The notes: a model not told the origin generated them from the letters alone. A stretch of 64,000 nucleotides of DNA from Blastobasis lacticolella (GCA_905147135.1 LR990057.1:7192001-7256000); one strand, 5' to 3'. Positions 1-11,510 are shown, numbered from the stretch's first letter. Program-made: numbers and translations.

Positions 1-424
1 GTTTCTGAATTTAAGAATGTGTAATAAGCGCATAAGTCCTACCACGTCGCTCCAGGCCTGCTTTCGGTGTGCTGAAGCTTTAATCCACATTGTTGGTACG
101 AATGATTTTTTTAAAGTAAAACGCTTATTTAAATTCTTTTAGAGGGAGAAGCAGGTATGTTTCTATTACAAAAATCACAAAGGCTCTTGAACGGCTGAAA
201 CATAGCTCTACATTGAACTCGCATCAATAAAAGAGTAACAAACAACTATCTAAATATTTAGCCAATTATTATTTAACTAACAAATTCATGATAATGGCGT
301 GTTCATTACTCGCCGTATCAGACTGCGTGCGCGCATTTGATATTTACACAAAATTAGGGCAACGCTGCGAGTGTTGGACGCGGTAAGATGGTTAGAGCTC
401 GCATGATTTCAGTAAGTATGTATT
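1..424. other. AT-rich DNA, nothing recognised
   Basis: No open frame, motif or repeat family could be supported here. Confidence 0.4.
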
Positions 425-545
425 TAAAAGTATTTAAGTGGTATATCATAACCCCTAGTACAAGCTTTGCTTAATTTGGGGCTAGATGGCGTCGTGTGAA
501 TTTGTCCACGATTATTTATTTATTTATTATAGTGATCGCGAGCGA
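425..545 (-). repeat. Interspersed repeat, GCCATCTAGCCCC family, copy 1
   Basis: On the - strand it reads AATAAATAAATAAT, then GGACAAAT, then GACGCCATCTAGCCCCAAA and GCAAAGCTTGTA. A second copy on the + strand at 8521-8600 shares these blocks in the same order. The class (SINE or LINE tail) is not clear. Confidence 0.55.
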
Positions 546-635
546 GGCCTGTTTCGACGAAAAACTACAAATGAATGTACGCTAGCCATTTGGCACACGT
601 CTACTTTAGATGTCCAAACAATAACTTTTACCCGC

Positions 636-1295
636 AGTTCTTAAAATTTGTTACCTTAGGAGAGTGATGACGTCATCGTTTTTAAGTACGTGAAAAAATA
701 TTTTAAAACCCGGGTAAGGTATCTAAGCTTGGCGATTCCAAGCATTTGCCACTTTCCATTAAAGGCATATGCTAAATAAAAACTAAAAACATTTTTTAAA
801 CTCACCAAATTTGGGCTACTACAGCTAAATGATTTTTTGTAAAACATAGGTACCTCAAATAATTCATAACATCCATTCCATGAGGATACACATGAGTCTA
901 ACCTTGTGGAAGCAATTTTAGATATATTTACGTTTAATATTTTTTATATTTCAATGTAGAGCAGTTAGAGCACTATATTCTGAGACCCTACTGCTATCTT
1001 ACACCTACTTTACCCCTACTTACCCTTTTTTGCATTTTTAAGCACCCCTGTATTATAGCGGACAAAACAAAAAACCGAATATTCAAATCGGTTTAGCCGT
1101 TTTCGAGTTTTAGCCAGACTAACGCACAGAAATTTATTATTTTACCTATATATAAAAATGGCTCTCATATTTATTTTTGGAATCGCCTTAGAAAGCCCAG
1201 ATAGACTCCATGGGTTTCTTAGACAAAAATATTTTTGCCATACAATGAAACGACGACGTCATCACTCCCATCCTAATAGAATAAAATTTAAGAAT
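636..1295. mobile_element. MITE with TIRs containing TGACGTCA
   Basis: The ends are imperfect inverted repeats. The left arm (636-680) has TTCTTAAAATTT, then TTAGG, then AGTGATGACGTCATCG. The right arm (about 1250-1295), reversed, has TTCTTAAATTTTATT, then TTAGGATGGGAGTGATGACG. Similarity continues inward, with GGCGATTCCAA in both arms near 731 and 1187, so each arm is at least 100 bp. No transposase is seen, so it is non-autonomous. The superfamily and target duplication were not resolved. The interior (975-1140) also holds a CCTAC-rich tract and an AAATCGGTTTAGCCG block found in other lepidopteran repeats. Confidence 0.6.
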
Positions 1296-1842
1296 TTGAA
1301 ATGATTGTTTGACCATCTATATATACACGTGTGCCAGATGGCTAACCGTGTACCTCGGTTTGCAGTTTTTTGTGCATACACCTCGGACTTTTAGCGAAAT
1401 GAATCTGTAGTGGTGTTGCTAGTGGACCACTATGTAACATTTTGGCAATCATGTACTGTACTATTGTATAGCTGCGCTCGTATAATCTTCTTCTTATCGA
1501 GTCGATGGATAAACTCTGAGTTACACTTTCGCCCAGTATTTGGCGACGAAAGCAGCATTTGAACTGGCCTTGAACAAGTCTTCCATTGTTCAAGTTTTAG
1601 GATACGCGGAGCATAAAATGTGGTGGTCTATGGTTTGCGGAGATACGCCACAGTCACGCTGAGGGCTGTCATTTGTATATCCCACCTGAACAGATTATGT
1701 TTACATCGGCCCACCTGGGTTCGCAGCCTAGTTAGCGCTTTCCAGGTCGGCCACGATAAAGGGGGCCTTAAAGCAGGCCCCCCTGGGGCCAACAAAGGGG
1801 GTTTGGGAATATTTATTAACCCACAGGTTTTTCCTGGCTGTA

Positions 1843-2217
1843 AGCGGGCGGTCACACAGAAAAGACGTCAGACGCAGACACGTCGCAGACAGGACGCGGA
1901 CGCGACTTTTTAAAACATAAAGAAAAGACGAGGCACGGACGCGGTGCCGTCGCGGACCAGTCAATAACGCAAACAAGACGAGGACAGCAAGCGCTGCGTG
2001 CGAGGCCCGGCTCCCCGCGCCCCGCCCGCATGCCCGCTCTCGCCCGCGGTGCGCCCGTGCCCCGTCCTTTCTGTATGTTTTAAGACGTGTCTGCGTCGCG
2101 TCCGCGCCCTGTCTTTGCTGTATCTTTTGCGTCGCGACGTTTCTATACATTTTGTATGAAAGTAAAATTGACGGGCGCCACGTCTGCGTCTTATGTCTTT
2201 TTTGTGTGGCCGCTCGC
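1843..2217. mobile_element. Foldback MITE with GC-rich centre
   Basis: Inverted ends: the left AGCGGGCGGTCACACAGAAA, then AGACGTCAGACGCAGAC, pairs with the right arm (reversed GCGAGCGGCCACACAAAAAA, then AGACGCAGACGTG). Inner blocks also pair: GACAGGACGCGGACGCGAC, and further in TTAAAACATA followed by GACGAGGCACGG, each occur near-identically in reverse on the other side. The right arm is about 50 bp longer than the left. TA flanks both ends (1841-1842, 2218-2219), which would suit a TA target duplication. No coding capacity. Open frames crossing it are by-products of its GC content. Confidence 0.65.
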
Positions 2218-2219
2218 TA

Positions 2220-3590
2220 GGAGCGCCGCTTTCGCAGGCAGTTATTTATGGTTGCCAGGACATTAGATCGGCTTTTAAGTCTCTTAACATTAGGTTCGTG
2301 ACCATAGGCATTCTCGCCGGGGGTCCGTTTCCTTTTTGCATTTCTCAACTGCACTGGCTATATGTACTTGTGTTTACTTTGGGCAATCAATGAATCTGAA
2401 TCTGAATTTGAATCTATCTCTCTGTGTACAGCTGGTGGAGCAATGCCAGCCAGTGGATACAGCTTACTCAACGGAGTCGGTTTAAGACAGCCTGTTATTT
2501 TTTGACATGTATCATTAAGAGCATTAGCATGAATTGACATAGATACATAGAGCTAACCCAGTAGTGCGTAAACCCTGTGGTGTTGCACCCCATTTTGAAG
2601 AAGTGAGGCGTGAGAGCAAGTTGTTCCTGGCAGTTATTTTATGGCTCGTATAATGAATAACATAATATGTAAGTAGGTATGCCAGAAATGAAACAAAAAA
2701 CGGTATTATAGTTTTGATTTTCGTAGGGGATAACTATTTAGTACCAGCGAGGGTCCACCATTCGTGAACATATGGCAAAAAATGCATTATCAGCAGGAGC
2801 CTACATTACTCCACTACTGTACTTAAGCTTATCCCAATGAGCATCAAAGCACCAGCATTGCCGCCTTCAGCCTCCAAGTAAAGCAAGTTTCGCAAGTCGT
2901 CGCTACACCTGGGCAAAGGGCGTCCTCTACGCTTATCAAGCCGCGATGCAACCTTTTTAATAAGCTTAGCAAGAATACTGTGGAGCATGGAAAGAGCATA
3001 AAAGGTTGGTCAGATCAGTAGCAAGTGCAACAATCTGTCTCTGCCTACCCCAATGGGAAAGAGACATGACATTGTATGTATGAATATAGTAACTGAAGTA
3101 TTTTCTATCGGCAAGCTAGATTTTACATCAAAAATACCAAGTACCGTTAATAGGTATTTTCTGTACTTAATATTTAGCAGAAACAAGTAGGTCGTGTTCA
3201 GTCCGGAAAAGTGTTTCACTGAATCTAATCACGCAAGGAATGGATTCAAATTTTGTACCTAACAGAGAAGCTTCTAGAAAATTCAGGCCGGTCACTTTTC
3301 GCAGAATATTCATCTATTACTATTTAAATTATCATGGATTATTTACTCACATAACAGTGATACATCTCTATAGACTTTATATTACTCGTACATACTCGAC
3401 ACACAAATGTTACTTGATTACAAATTATAGTACCTACTTAGGTGTTATTCCAAGACAAGAGCATGGGTGCATTGCCATCAATCGATTCATGTTCCAATGC
3501 AGTTGGTCTAGCATTATAATCTAGATAGACTATACCAGACAATATCACAATAAGTTTTAGTTATTTTTATCACTATTAAATAACTACATA
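2220..3590. other. Intergenic, no gene recognised
   Basis: Only short open frames without family likeness. Mixed AT-rich sequence; no repeat family could be assigned. Confidence 0.4.
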
Positions 3591-3594
3591 TTAT

Positions 3595-3741
3595 AAAACA
3601 AAGTCCCACGCCGCGTCTGTGTGTCTGTTCGGGGTAAATTGAAAAAGTTGTGAACGGATTTTCAAGCGGTTTTCACCAATAGACTTTGGTGTATAATTTG
3701 TTAAGGTTACTACCCATGTGAAGCCGGGGCGAGTAGCTAGT
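3595..3741 (+). mobile_element. Helitron-like 3' end
   Basis: Blocks CGCGTCTGTGTGTCTGTTCG, GAACGGATTTTCA, GCGGTTTTCACCAATAGAC and GAAGCCGGGGCGAGTAGCTAG form a well-known lepidopteran repeat end. The terminus CTAGT after a GC-rich stretch fits the CTRRT ending of Helitrons. No RepHel coding is present. Confidence 0.5.
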
Positions 3742-4478
3742 TGCAAACTACATATAAGACATTTTGTCAGTATTCGTTTTATCAGATAAGTAACAATGAT
3801 TTTGTAAGTTTATTTAAAAACCTTTACGTTATACAGTACCATGCAAGCAAACCATGCAATAGTACATATAGAATAAAAACAAGATTTAGAGAATTTCATG
3901 AGCATTTTCATTTTAATCAATTATGAAGAAAGTCAAGTATATAAACAATACTTACTACTTGTATCTACTCTACATTTAAATGAGATTACAAGACACTTTA
4001 TAATTTTTGCTTACAGGTTGAAGCGTATTTATTACAGGTTGAAGGAACACACAATTACCTGTTTGTTGGCAACATACTTGTGCTAACGATAAACAGTAAG
4101 GGGTTATGGAATTTGCACAATATAGCAGAAATATTACACTAGTGGCGCCAAGCGATTTAGAGCAATATCGTTAGCGCAGTGATCGTTAGTGCATAGCGTT
4201 TGTGAATGCAGCCCCCCCTCCCCCCTTCGCCGCGCTGCCACCCGCTAGAGTTTGCGCCCGCGCCACTTCGAGGAATTCAAAGTATCGCCTTCCATCGATG
4301 GCTTTTTGCTTCCATAAACATAACACGATTTTTCTACCTGGCCAACGATTTTGTCCTCGAATTGTTGCAGTTAACTAATTTGAATGTTAGGTAGGTTTTG
4401 ATTGTTACACTTTGATGCGCATAGGCACTTATCATTCAAGGCATAAATAAAATTTTGGAATAAATTTTTGTTTAAAAT
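3742..4478. other. AT-rich intergenic DNA
   Basis: No gene seen. A short C-rich run at 4205-4270 interrupts the AT-rich sequence. Confidence 0.35.
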
Positions 4479-4479
4479 A

Positions 4480-4925
4480 GCATCATCGCAGCTGGAGGAC
4501 GTCTACTGCTGGACTTAGGGCCCCTTCCCAAGTCTTGCACACCTTTGTGGCTTTGTGCCATCAACATTTGTTGCATTCATCGGATTTATAAACTTCAGGT
4601 CGATCATCCAACTCGCAGGAGGCCGGCTTAAGCTGCGATGTCGCGTACGTGGCCGGACCTTCTCCGTGATATGCCCACTGCCACTTCAGATTTAACCTGT
4701 GTCGGTTACCTAGTTCTGATAGGGATATCTTCGTTTCTAGTTCTTTCCATCGCGCACTGAGTAACTTTGAGCTTCCTGAAGATATGTCATCACATCACGG
4801 CCACATTGGTCAAAGACCTCTTGAGACACTGGCGATTTTGGATCTGGTAGATCTTTCGCAATATCCTCAACGCTGCCCGACCGAGTTATCACGTTGAATT
4901 GAAGAATACAACCACGATGATGACA
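4480..4925 (-). repeat. RTE-type LINE 3' remnant
   Basis: Read on the - strand the left part gives GGGGCCCTAAGTCCAGCAGT, then GACGTCC, then GATGATG: the usual 3' end of RTE elements (consensus GGCCTATGTCCAGCAGTGGAC...GATGATG). Inner frames are broken. The match to coding parts is weak. Confidence 0.45.
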
Positions 4926-4989
4926 CTGTCGTAAGTATTCAGGGTCAGCTTAACATTTTTTAATATAGTAAGCTTAATTTGTACGTAGT

Positions 4990-5190
4990 ATTTTTTTCTC
5001 TATCCATAGTATTCTATGGCTTACGCCCGAATACTGGAACGCTTCTTAACTTTAAGGGCTCCTTAAAGATCATGCTGCTACTTTCAAATATTTGACATTC
5101 AAAAGGGATAGCTTGATATCTAATAAGCACTCAAAATTTAGAGACATTCGGGTATTCGGGCGTTATTCTTCTATAGAGTAAGTAAGAATC
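4990..5190. mobile_element. Possible short MITE
   Basis: ACGCCCGAATAC near 5022 recurs inverted near 5155-5162 (GTATTCGGGCGT), flanked by similar CTATAGAA/CTATGG words outside. This suggests a decayed element of about 200 bp with short inverted ends. Boundaries are uncertain. Confidence 0.35.
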
Positions 5191-5284
5191 ATCTTCTTGG
5201 TAATTGACATAAATCTGATGTAACAGTTAGGGGCGTTTGATTCTATGACAAATAAAAAATTTACATTTATATAATAGTCCATAG

Positions 5285-5420
5285 TATCTCGGGTCGAAGT
5301 GGGCACGTGCCCCACCGGCCCGCGCCCCGCCGCCGCCGCCGCGTCCGCGCAGCCCTATTAATCTCAGCGGAGCCGCGTCGCGTACACGCCGTTCTCACGG
5401 AAACGCACAAAAGGTACGAT
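5285..5420. promoter_or_regulatory. CpG-dense block
   Basis: Sharp GC-rich block with a CCGCCGCCGCCGCCGCG run in AT-rich DNA, followed by a GTAAGT at 5428 that could be a donor of a non-coding exon. No coding frame is recognised; regulatory role is a guess. Confidence 0.25.
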
Positions 5421-5934
5421 TTTCAAAATGTAAGTCAAGGATAAATGCCACCGCTGCGGCTAAGAAGCGTGGGAGAGCCGCGCGACCGACCGGTGGTACC
5501 CACGGTTTTGCCAGAAAAATGATCGCACATCTATTATGCCTTTCCACAACTTTTTAGACAAGGATGTGTGTATAATAAGAAAAAATATTTGCCCATTGCA
5601 GCGGAGCATGGGACGGCGCCAACTGACTAATAAGCACGTAATTTTTCATTCACGCCTTGTCTTTTCTAGACGAAAGCTTTGTCACTGTTTATATAATATT
5701 GGTACCTATTCTAAGAGGATTTTACAATGCAATAAGAAGCTAGAATATTAATTTTATGATTACCTATTCATATTAGCAGAGTCTCACGAATACGAAGCCT
5801 AAACCAAGTAGGTAATCCAAACAGACCGAGTGTGTCAAGATTATATAAGTAGGTAATTGAAAACATGACACGGGTGGGAGATTGTCGAAGAATCGGGACA
5901 GGGCGCTGTAAATAATGTAAGGCTCATTCAATTA

Positions 5935-6070
5935 GCGGCGGGACACTTGTAGCGGGCAGGGGACGTCATTGAAGGGCCGCTGCCGATGGAGGCGGCGGGC
6001 GGGGCGCGACGGGGGCGCCGGGAGCAGGAATATTCAAAGCGTGAGAACGGCGCGCGACCCGCATGCCGCG
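5935..6070. promoter_or_regulatory. CpG-dense block
   Basis: GC-rich run with GGCGGCGGGCGGGGCGCGACG near 5990-6015. No coding frame recognised. One of many such blocks in the window. Confidence 0.25.
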
Positions 6071-6919
6071 ACTTCACATATCTCACGCGCAACCTCCACT
6101 CGCCGGCTCCGATCTAAAATCGACTCTAATCTCACTATATAGAATTAGCATTCGCTGGGCACCGCGTTGTGATTATCGCTCGGAACATCGAGGACAATAC
6201 TTTTCTAGTTTAGGTACGGCTGGCATTGGCCCGGATACTGCCGATGTGTGCGCACGTCCAGTCGCTCAAGTATCTCTGCGGTACTTTTTCATGTACTAAT
6301 ATGTCAATTTTATTTAAATATAAATCATTTAACGCTGTTCCTGTAGGTACTAAGATTATGTAGTCACCTTCATCGAAATTTAAAAAATACACAATTGTGT
6401 CACCTGACTTCTAAATAAACTCAACTTCACCTTGTAGCATTCCAAGTATTATACCGATCGTAAGTCACACAAATAAATAGAGGGATTTCGGGTTCTTTCT
6501 GATGCCTGATCTACCACAAATACGAGTCGTGTCATGTGATTACGTGGGCAAAGCTCGCCGGCCGACAGTTAATGGTCCTTTTACTGCCGGTGCGTCGCCG
6601 TAACATCGTTCATGTGATCGCTGATCTGATCGCATGTAGCAGTAGGCGTATCGTAAACGCCGCCTGAATCATTTCTGACGGGTCCTATTTCAGAGAGGGA
6701 CTTAATGTTTCTTTCAGAATAATTTCAGAGCCACATTGAGGGTCGTTCAGGTCGCTCCCGAGCCGCTGCAGTTACACGTCTCACCTTGAGACCGTGCGGA
6801 GTAGGTAGGAATGCTAAATATAGACATCGGATTACGTATTCGAGGCGACAAAGCGACAGTGTCGGCTGCGAGTGGAATAGGGTTTTGGTGTTTCATATTA
6901 GGGAAATTTGGGGGGTCAA

Positions 6920-7135
6920 GGGCACGTTGCGGGGTGGGGCGGGGGCTGGGGGTCGGTTTCGGCGCGCGGGCCCCGGGCGTCGACCTCGGGAAAGGCGCGC
7001 GGCGCGGCGGCGGCGGATCCGCGCGCGCGCCGGCCGCTCGCCTTTTTACGCGCTCTTTCCGCGCGCGCGCCGCCGCGCCGCCGCGCGCCACCCCGCGGGC
7101 CCCCGGCGCGGTCGCCGCCCGCAGATAGCGCGCCA
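6920..7135. promoter_or_regulatory. CpG-dense block
   Basis: About 200 bases of extreme GC with alternating GCGCGCGC tracts (7020-7085), bounded by ordinary sequence. All six frames give low-complexity Arg/Ala/Pro/Gly products, so coding is unlikely. The GCGC runs could adopt Z-DNA. Confidence 0.3.
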
Positions 7136-7489
7136 GTACCGACCAACCGATTCACTGTCTGCACCGCACTACATTTGTTTTTGCGAATTATAGAATTTGG
7201 ATACTCTTTGCCTGCTTGCTTGTGAAATGGGTAGGTAGATGTGTAGGTAACAATCCCCTACAGTGGTATATAAAATATACTATTTGTGTGCATTAAGTAA
7301 TTCTTAATAGTTATTAGTTAGCTATTTAGATATCTAAATAGAAACACTACGGTTTTTTTACTTACATTCACTTTCAATAAAGTCCTAACTTCAATCGTCA
7401 TGTAACATGAATAGGTGACTACTAAATTTTTAATTTAAATACTTAAGTAAAAAGGGCGTAATGAAAATAAATGAACAGTGCAGTCAGCG

Positions 7490-7830
7490 GTCTCGTCCGC
7501 GAGCGGGCCGCGCGTGAATCTCCCCTGGCCGCCGCTTCGCCCTAATTAAACAATAATCGAAAAACTACAATGAACGGGCGCGCAGCTCCGTCCTCTGTCC
7601 CGCGCCCCCGCGCTCCGCGCCGGCCCCCGCGTGACGTCACCGTTGCACTCCTCATTATCGCCTCTCGCAAGTCGCAGGCGCACTCCGCGCACTCACTAAT
7701 AGATCCGTCAAAATAATTCGCCCGCGCTCCGGCCGGCCATTCGCGGAGTCGCGTTGCGATATTAAATGGAATGTCAAATCTGCGCCCGCGCAGCGGGGGG
7801 CCCGCGAGCGGATTGCAGGCGACACAGCTA
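7490..7830. promoter_or_regulatory. CpG-dense block with CRE palindrome
   Basis: About 340 bases of CpG-rich DNA holding a perfect TGACGTCA (7632-7639) and an embedded homeodomain-like TAATTAAACAATAATCG (around 7542). The mix of GC-rich context and AT-rich factor sites is what an enhancer or promoter would show, but no transcript or gene is evident. Confidence 0.35.
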
Positions 7831-8339
7831 TCCTGCAAACGATATTATTTGCGCGTACAGATACGAGATATCTTACTTGTGTAACTGACGCTCGTAAGTA
7901 ATTTCGTCAAGTTAAAAAGTGGATGTTTATTATAGGGATTTGTCGACACGGTGATCGCGGTTCATAGATGTGATTTGTCACTGCGAATGGAGCATTAACA
8001 TTTGTGCAGCAGCAACGCTGGAACTGTCCCTTTCGGCCGCATTGGTAACTGATTTCGGTAGAAGAACTTCAGTGTTTGGCGTCTGTCAGGCTCGCCTTGG
8101 CAACTGTTTTACATTTGGTGTGTTTTGTATCGACTTGCAGCCGCTCTTGGAAAACTTTTTCTCACGTTAGCGTTACGTCAAATTTTCAGACTCTCATATC
8201 TTCGGGCTGGATAATGCTAGAAAGTCCAAATGTTAAGAATAAGATATAGACTTAAAAAAACACGTAAAGTTTCATTTGTCTAGTCTTTACACTTTGAATT
8301 TTATTAGCACTTAAGATTTGGACACTGACTGACTCATCA

Positions 8340-8785
8340 AAATCTCTAGAACAATTCCCGAAGTTCTAGGAAGCTGTTTGGTATGCGGGCTAGGATTTAC
8401 ACACAAAATTAAACATTGAAAGCAGTAACTTTTAAATGATATACAAAATTAAACATATAGGGCACCTCCCGAAAGATAATAGGAATTGCTCATAAATACG
8501 AAAGTTTTACTCTCCCGCCCCAATAAATAAATATATGTTTGGACAAATATACACAGCGCCATCTAGCCCCAAAGTTAGCAAATGAGCGTGCAAACTGTAG
8601 GCTTATATAAAATTGAATTTACAGGGAACTTGCCGAAGTGCTAGAAAGCTGAAATTTGGTTGGCAGGCTAGGATATGTAAACAAGTACCAAGAAAATAAA
8701 AAAATCATACAATTTACCTTCCTAATAATAGATATTAAATTAAAAGGGCACTTCCCGAAATACTAGAAAGCTGAAAGTATAGAGC
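8340..8785. repeat. Imperfect repeat array, CCGAA-CTAGAAAGCTG units
   Basis: Four related units start near 8356, 8468, 8631 and 8754. They share GGGCA(C)CT, CCCGAAATACTAGAAAGCTG and GGCAGGCTAGGAT-like words. The last unit stops where the mariner relic begins. Confidence 0.5.
8521..8600 (+). repeat. Interspersed repeat, GCCATCTAGCCCC family, copy 2
   Basis: AATAAATAAATATAT, GGACAAATAT, then ACAGCGCCATCTAGCCCCAAA. Same family as 425-545 in the opposite orientation; it sits inside the repeat array. Confidence 0.5.
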
Positions 8786-8789
8786 GTTT

Positions 8790-9635
8790 CAAACAACTTG
8801 AACTCGCGCAGTAATCGATTTATGAATAGGACGCCTTCAAGACCTCATGAGTGAAAAGTGTAATAGTTCAAAAAAAGTTTTAAAAGTTCACAGTGTCCGC
8901 AAGACTGCACTGCTCATCTTAAAAATGCTTTTGGGAGTGAAGCATCTTATATGAGCACAATACTACGTTTTTGGTATGCAGAATTTTATCGTGGCCGTGT
9001 TTCTGTAAATGATGAAATTCGTGAGGGTCGACCCTCAACTGCGATGAAACATGAATATACTGTGTTACTTACCGGAAAGACAGCAACAGTGTTCTGTATG
9101 AGTGTTCGAAGGAGACAGCAAACCAACAAAATAGAGGCAGGCGAGAAGGGTATGCAAAAAAATGATTGCGATTTTTTTCTCCCGGGCGGGTCCTGTCTGC
9201 ACGATCCCACACACGAATTGAAGAACAAACGACAATTAGTGCAGAGTGATACACCACCATTTTTTGCCGAATGTCTTTCAAAAAGTTAGGGTCGCATCCT
9301 ATTGCACCATTACAATGCTTCGGCGCACACCGCGAACAAGGACAAAGTTATTTTTGACTTATGAAAAGGTAGAGCTAGTTCCCGCACATAGTCCAGACCT
9401 GGCATTTCGGCATTTCTTTATTTTCCCAAAAATCAAAGATTTGGTGAGAGGTTTGACATTTACTGGGACGGAAGAGGCCGTGACAGCTTTCTACCAGCAC
9501 GAGATAAACATGCCCTCAGACCAATGATATCTAAAAAAATTTTTTCGACATTAAGAAAAAGTGTTGACTAGCAGTAAATATATCACTTTACATGTAAATT
9601 GTTTTCTTAATGAGTTACGCAAAACTTTCAGTGTA
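8790..9635 (+). mobile_element. Decayed mariner transposon
   Basis: Broken frames on the + strand match a mariner transposase from the N-terminal helix-turn-helix (ILRFWYAEFYRGRVSV, then EGRPSTAM, near 8960-9045) to the C-terminal end (HSPDLAFRHFFIFPKIKDLV, then FTGTEEAV, 9390-9490). In between, frames shift and a stretch is missing. In the second catalytic motif, HDNA is replaced by HYNA (near 9309), so the catalytic Asp is lost. A terminal block GAGTTACGCAAAACTTTC, then AGTGTAACCCC at 9610-9640, is the likely 3' inverted repeat. The element cannot encode an active enzyme. Confidence 0.8.
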
Positions 9636-9654
9636 ACCCCTGTACTAAAAAAAT

Positions 9655-9810
9655 ATATGAAATCCCATCAAAAACATTTAATGTAAAATTGGTTAGCCAA
9701 ACCTCGCAAGCTCACAATGGTTTCACTGGGAAAAAGTTTATAGATATAAAACCCAAGTTCCTAACTCTACAAACTCTACATTTTGGACTAAAAGTATGGT
9801 CTCAAAGATT
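9655..9810. repeat. Interspersed repeat, CTAACTCTACAAA family, copy 1
   Basis: Shares CCTAACTCTACAAA, then TCTACAT and AAAAGTATGG with 20870-20940, and AGCCAAACCTCGCAAGCTCA corresponds to AACCAAGCCTCACAAAAAAG there. Class unknown. Confidence 0.45.
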
Positions 9811-9830
9811 CAAAGTATAGGTAGGTACAT

Positions 9831-10439
9831 TAGTATAAACTCAGTGACCATCATAGACCACAAGGTGGAAAGCGGTCTTTATCACCCATAACATACTAAA
9901 AATGCAGGGTATAATGTCCATCTGATGTATCTATATATTTTATGTATTTTTATATTGGTATCTTATATGTGAATGTCTGATCTGCGACTATTAATCAAAT
10001 ATCGCTTTGACAGGACTGGTGGAAGAGATTTCTTCTTGGAAATAAGTAGCGCCTATGGTGTCATCTATAACTTTTGTATTTACCTTAAACTTTCATGTGT
10101 ACAACAAACTGTAAAATAATAAAAAAACATAAACATCTACTATTCAGGCAAATAGGGTTGTTCATTCCAGTAGCTAAAATACAGAATCGCTGGCGCGCGT
10201 AAAATATAAATTTGAAAAGTCCTGACAAAAAGCCGAACGCTTGAAGCGTAGTAAAATATAAGGAAGGATATTTTAGTCACAAAATGTACCTAAATATTAC
10301 ATAGGTATTTACAGCCTCAGTGTTATGGTGGGCATAGGTTTGTTTTTAGATGAATTAGATTAGTTTAATGAAGAGACTGATTTGCCATTACAGTATATTA
10401 TATTACTTGTATTCCAAAGCCAAAAAGTCCGGACAGTTC
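9831..10439. other. Intergenic DNA before the MADF-BESS gene
   Basis: No gene recognised. AT-rich, with short low-complexity runs. Confidence 0.35.
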
Positions 10440-10647
10440 CGGCCAGTAACCCTAGGCGCCTGTGAGTACTGGCCTCACGTCATTTGACGCTTGCTTGCAT
10501 CTTGCGTAGAAACAAACGAAACGTTCCGGAGCGGCAACGTCGCGTTTGCTTATCGATCGTCATTTGCGTTGGCCATGCGGCTCGCGCGGCACCGCACTAC
10601 TCAAGCGAACTGTGAGACGCAAACACGTCGTGCGTGTGTTCTACAAA
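10440..10647 (+). promoter_or_regulatory. Putative promoter and 5' UTR of the MADF-BESS gene
   Basis: CpG-rich stretch directly upstream of the MADF-BESS start codon, in otherwise AT-rich DNA. It carries a CRE-half-site-like CACGTCA near 10477 and several CGTTTGC/GCAAACG words. No clear TATA box is seen. An upstream in-frame ATG at 10546 would add 34 residues with no resemblance to the family, so this stretch is more likely 5' UTR. Promoter status is inferred from position and composition only. Confidence 0.4.
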
Positions 10648-10786
10648 ATGGCCGCCTCAGCAATCAATTTTGTTCAGACTATTGAACAGTATCCTTGCCT
10701 GTATAATAACAAATTAGCGGAATACGCAAGGAAAGATATCACGGATACAGCTTGGAGTGAAGTTGCACAAAAAACAAACTCATCTG
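10648..10786 (+). CDS. MADF-BESS domain protein, exon 1
   Basis: Encodes residues 1-46 plus the first base of codon 47. The start ATG sits in AAAATGG, a good initiation context. Residues 8-46 (FVQTIEQYPCLYNN..., then AWSEVA) are the first helices of a MADF (Myb/SANT-like, Adf-1-type) DNA-binding domain: the aromatic pair after the proline and the W of the second helix are at their usual places. The exon ends at a consensus donor, GTGAGT at 10787, in phase 1. Joined to the acceptor at 11728 the frame runs smoothly into the rest of the domain. MADF-BESS proteins are nuclear factors that bind DNA and pair with themselves or partners through BESS; the targets of this one are unknown. An upstream start at 10546 is possible but unlikely. 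Confidence 0.85.
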
Positions 10787-11264
10787 GTGAGTAAAAACAT
10801 GTTTCTATCTAGGTACCTATTTATATATCTTTTCAATGGGAGATTTTCAGAGAGAATAATTGTAATGGATGGCCTTTATTAGACACAATTTTCAAAAATA
10901 AATCATAATGAGACCGTTAAATGTATAAAAAAGTAGACATTTTGCGTTTTCTTCTCAGAAAAGGTACTAAAACTAAGTATATTTTCATGAAACGGCTTTC
11001 AGAGTAATTTCGGTTACCAATATCAATACTTGAGAGTTCTGTCTAAGCAGCGACATCTAGTGAGGCAGACCAATATCACACTTTTGACTTTTTAAAGTAT
11101 CTGTCTGAAAATCCCCCAAATACACAGTAATTCCATGGCAAAGAGGCAGTATTAAAAAATTAATAAATAAATAATTACATGAACCATTAGGTGTGTTTCC
11201 AAAAGTTATATTAGGTATCAAAGTCGGTTTTTGTTCTTGTGTTGCCGATTCGCCAAAATACATT

Positions 11265-11510
11265 GACTAGAGTTTTGCGACGTTTATGTCGGTGACCTCC
11301 GAAACTCCGAGAATAGCTCTGCCCATCGCACGTTGAGTGGTCCCGAGCCTCCTTATGAGGGTCTTCGTGAGGCGCCACGTTTCGACCCGTAAGTCATCAC
11401 TGGCACCACACATAAATCAAACGCTCTCGCAACGACACTGGTGTTTAGAATGAGAACATCTTCCTTAATTTCCCGGACGCTTCCCAATTGAGCTGGATTC
11501 GACGAATTAC
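11265..11510 (-). repeat. RTE-type LINE fragment in the MADF-BESS intron
   Basis: On the - strand, frames with breaks encode VFDLCVVPVMTYGSETW, then RRLGTTQRAMGRAILGVS. This is the C-terminal part of RTE/BovB-type reverse transcriptases (usual form: CVLPVLTYGAETW...TQRAMERAMLGV). It is truncated at both ends and lies antisense to the host gene inside its only intron. Confidence 0.75.

Noticed and set aside
6747..7225. Overlapping open frames of 80-135 codons
   Set aside because: All lie over a CpG-dense block in several frames on both strands; the products are Arg/Ala/Pro/Gly low-complexity.
10546..10647. Upstream start of the MADF-BESS protein
   Set aside because: Would add 34 basic residues not seen in the family; the ATG at 10648 has the better context and starts just before the MADF domain.
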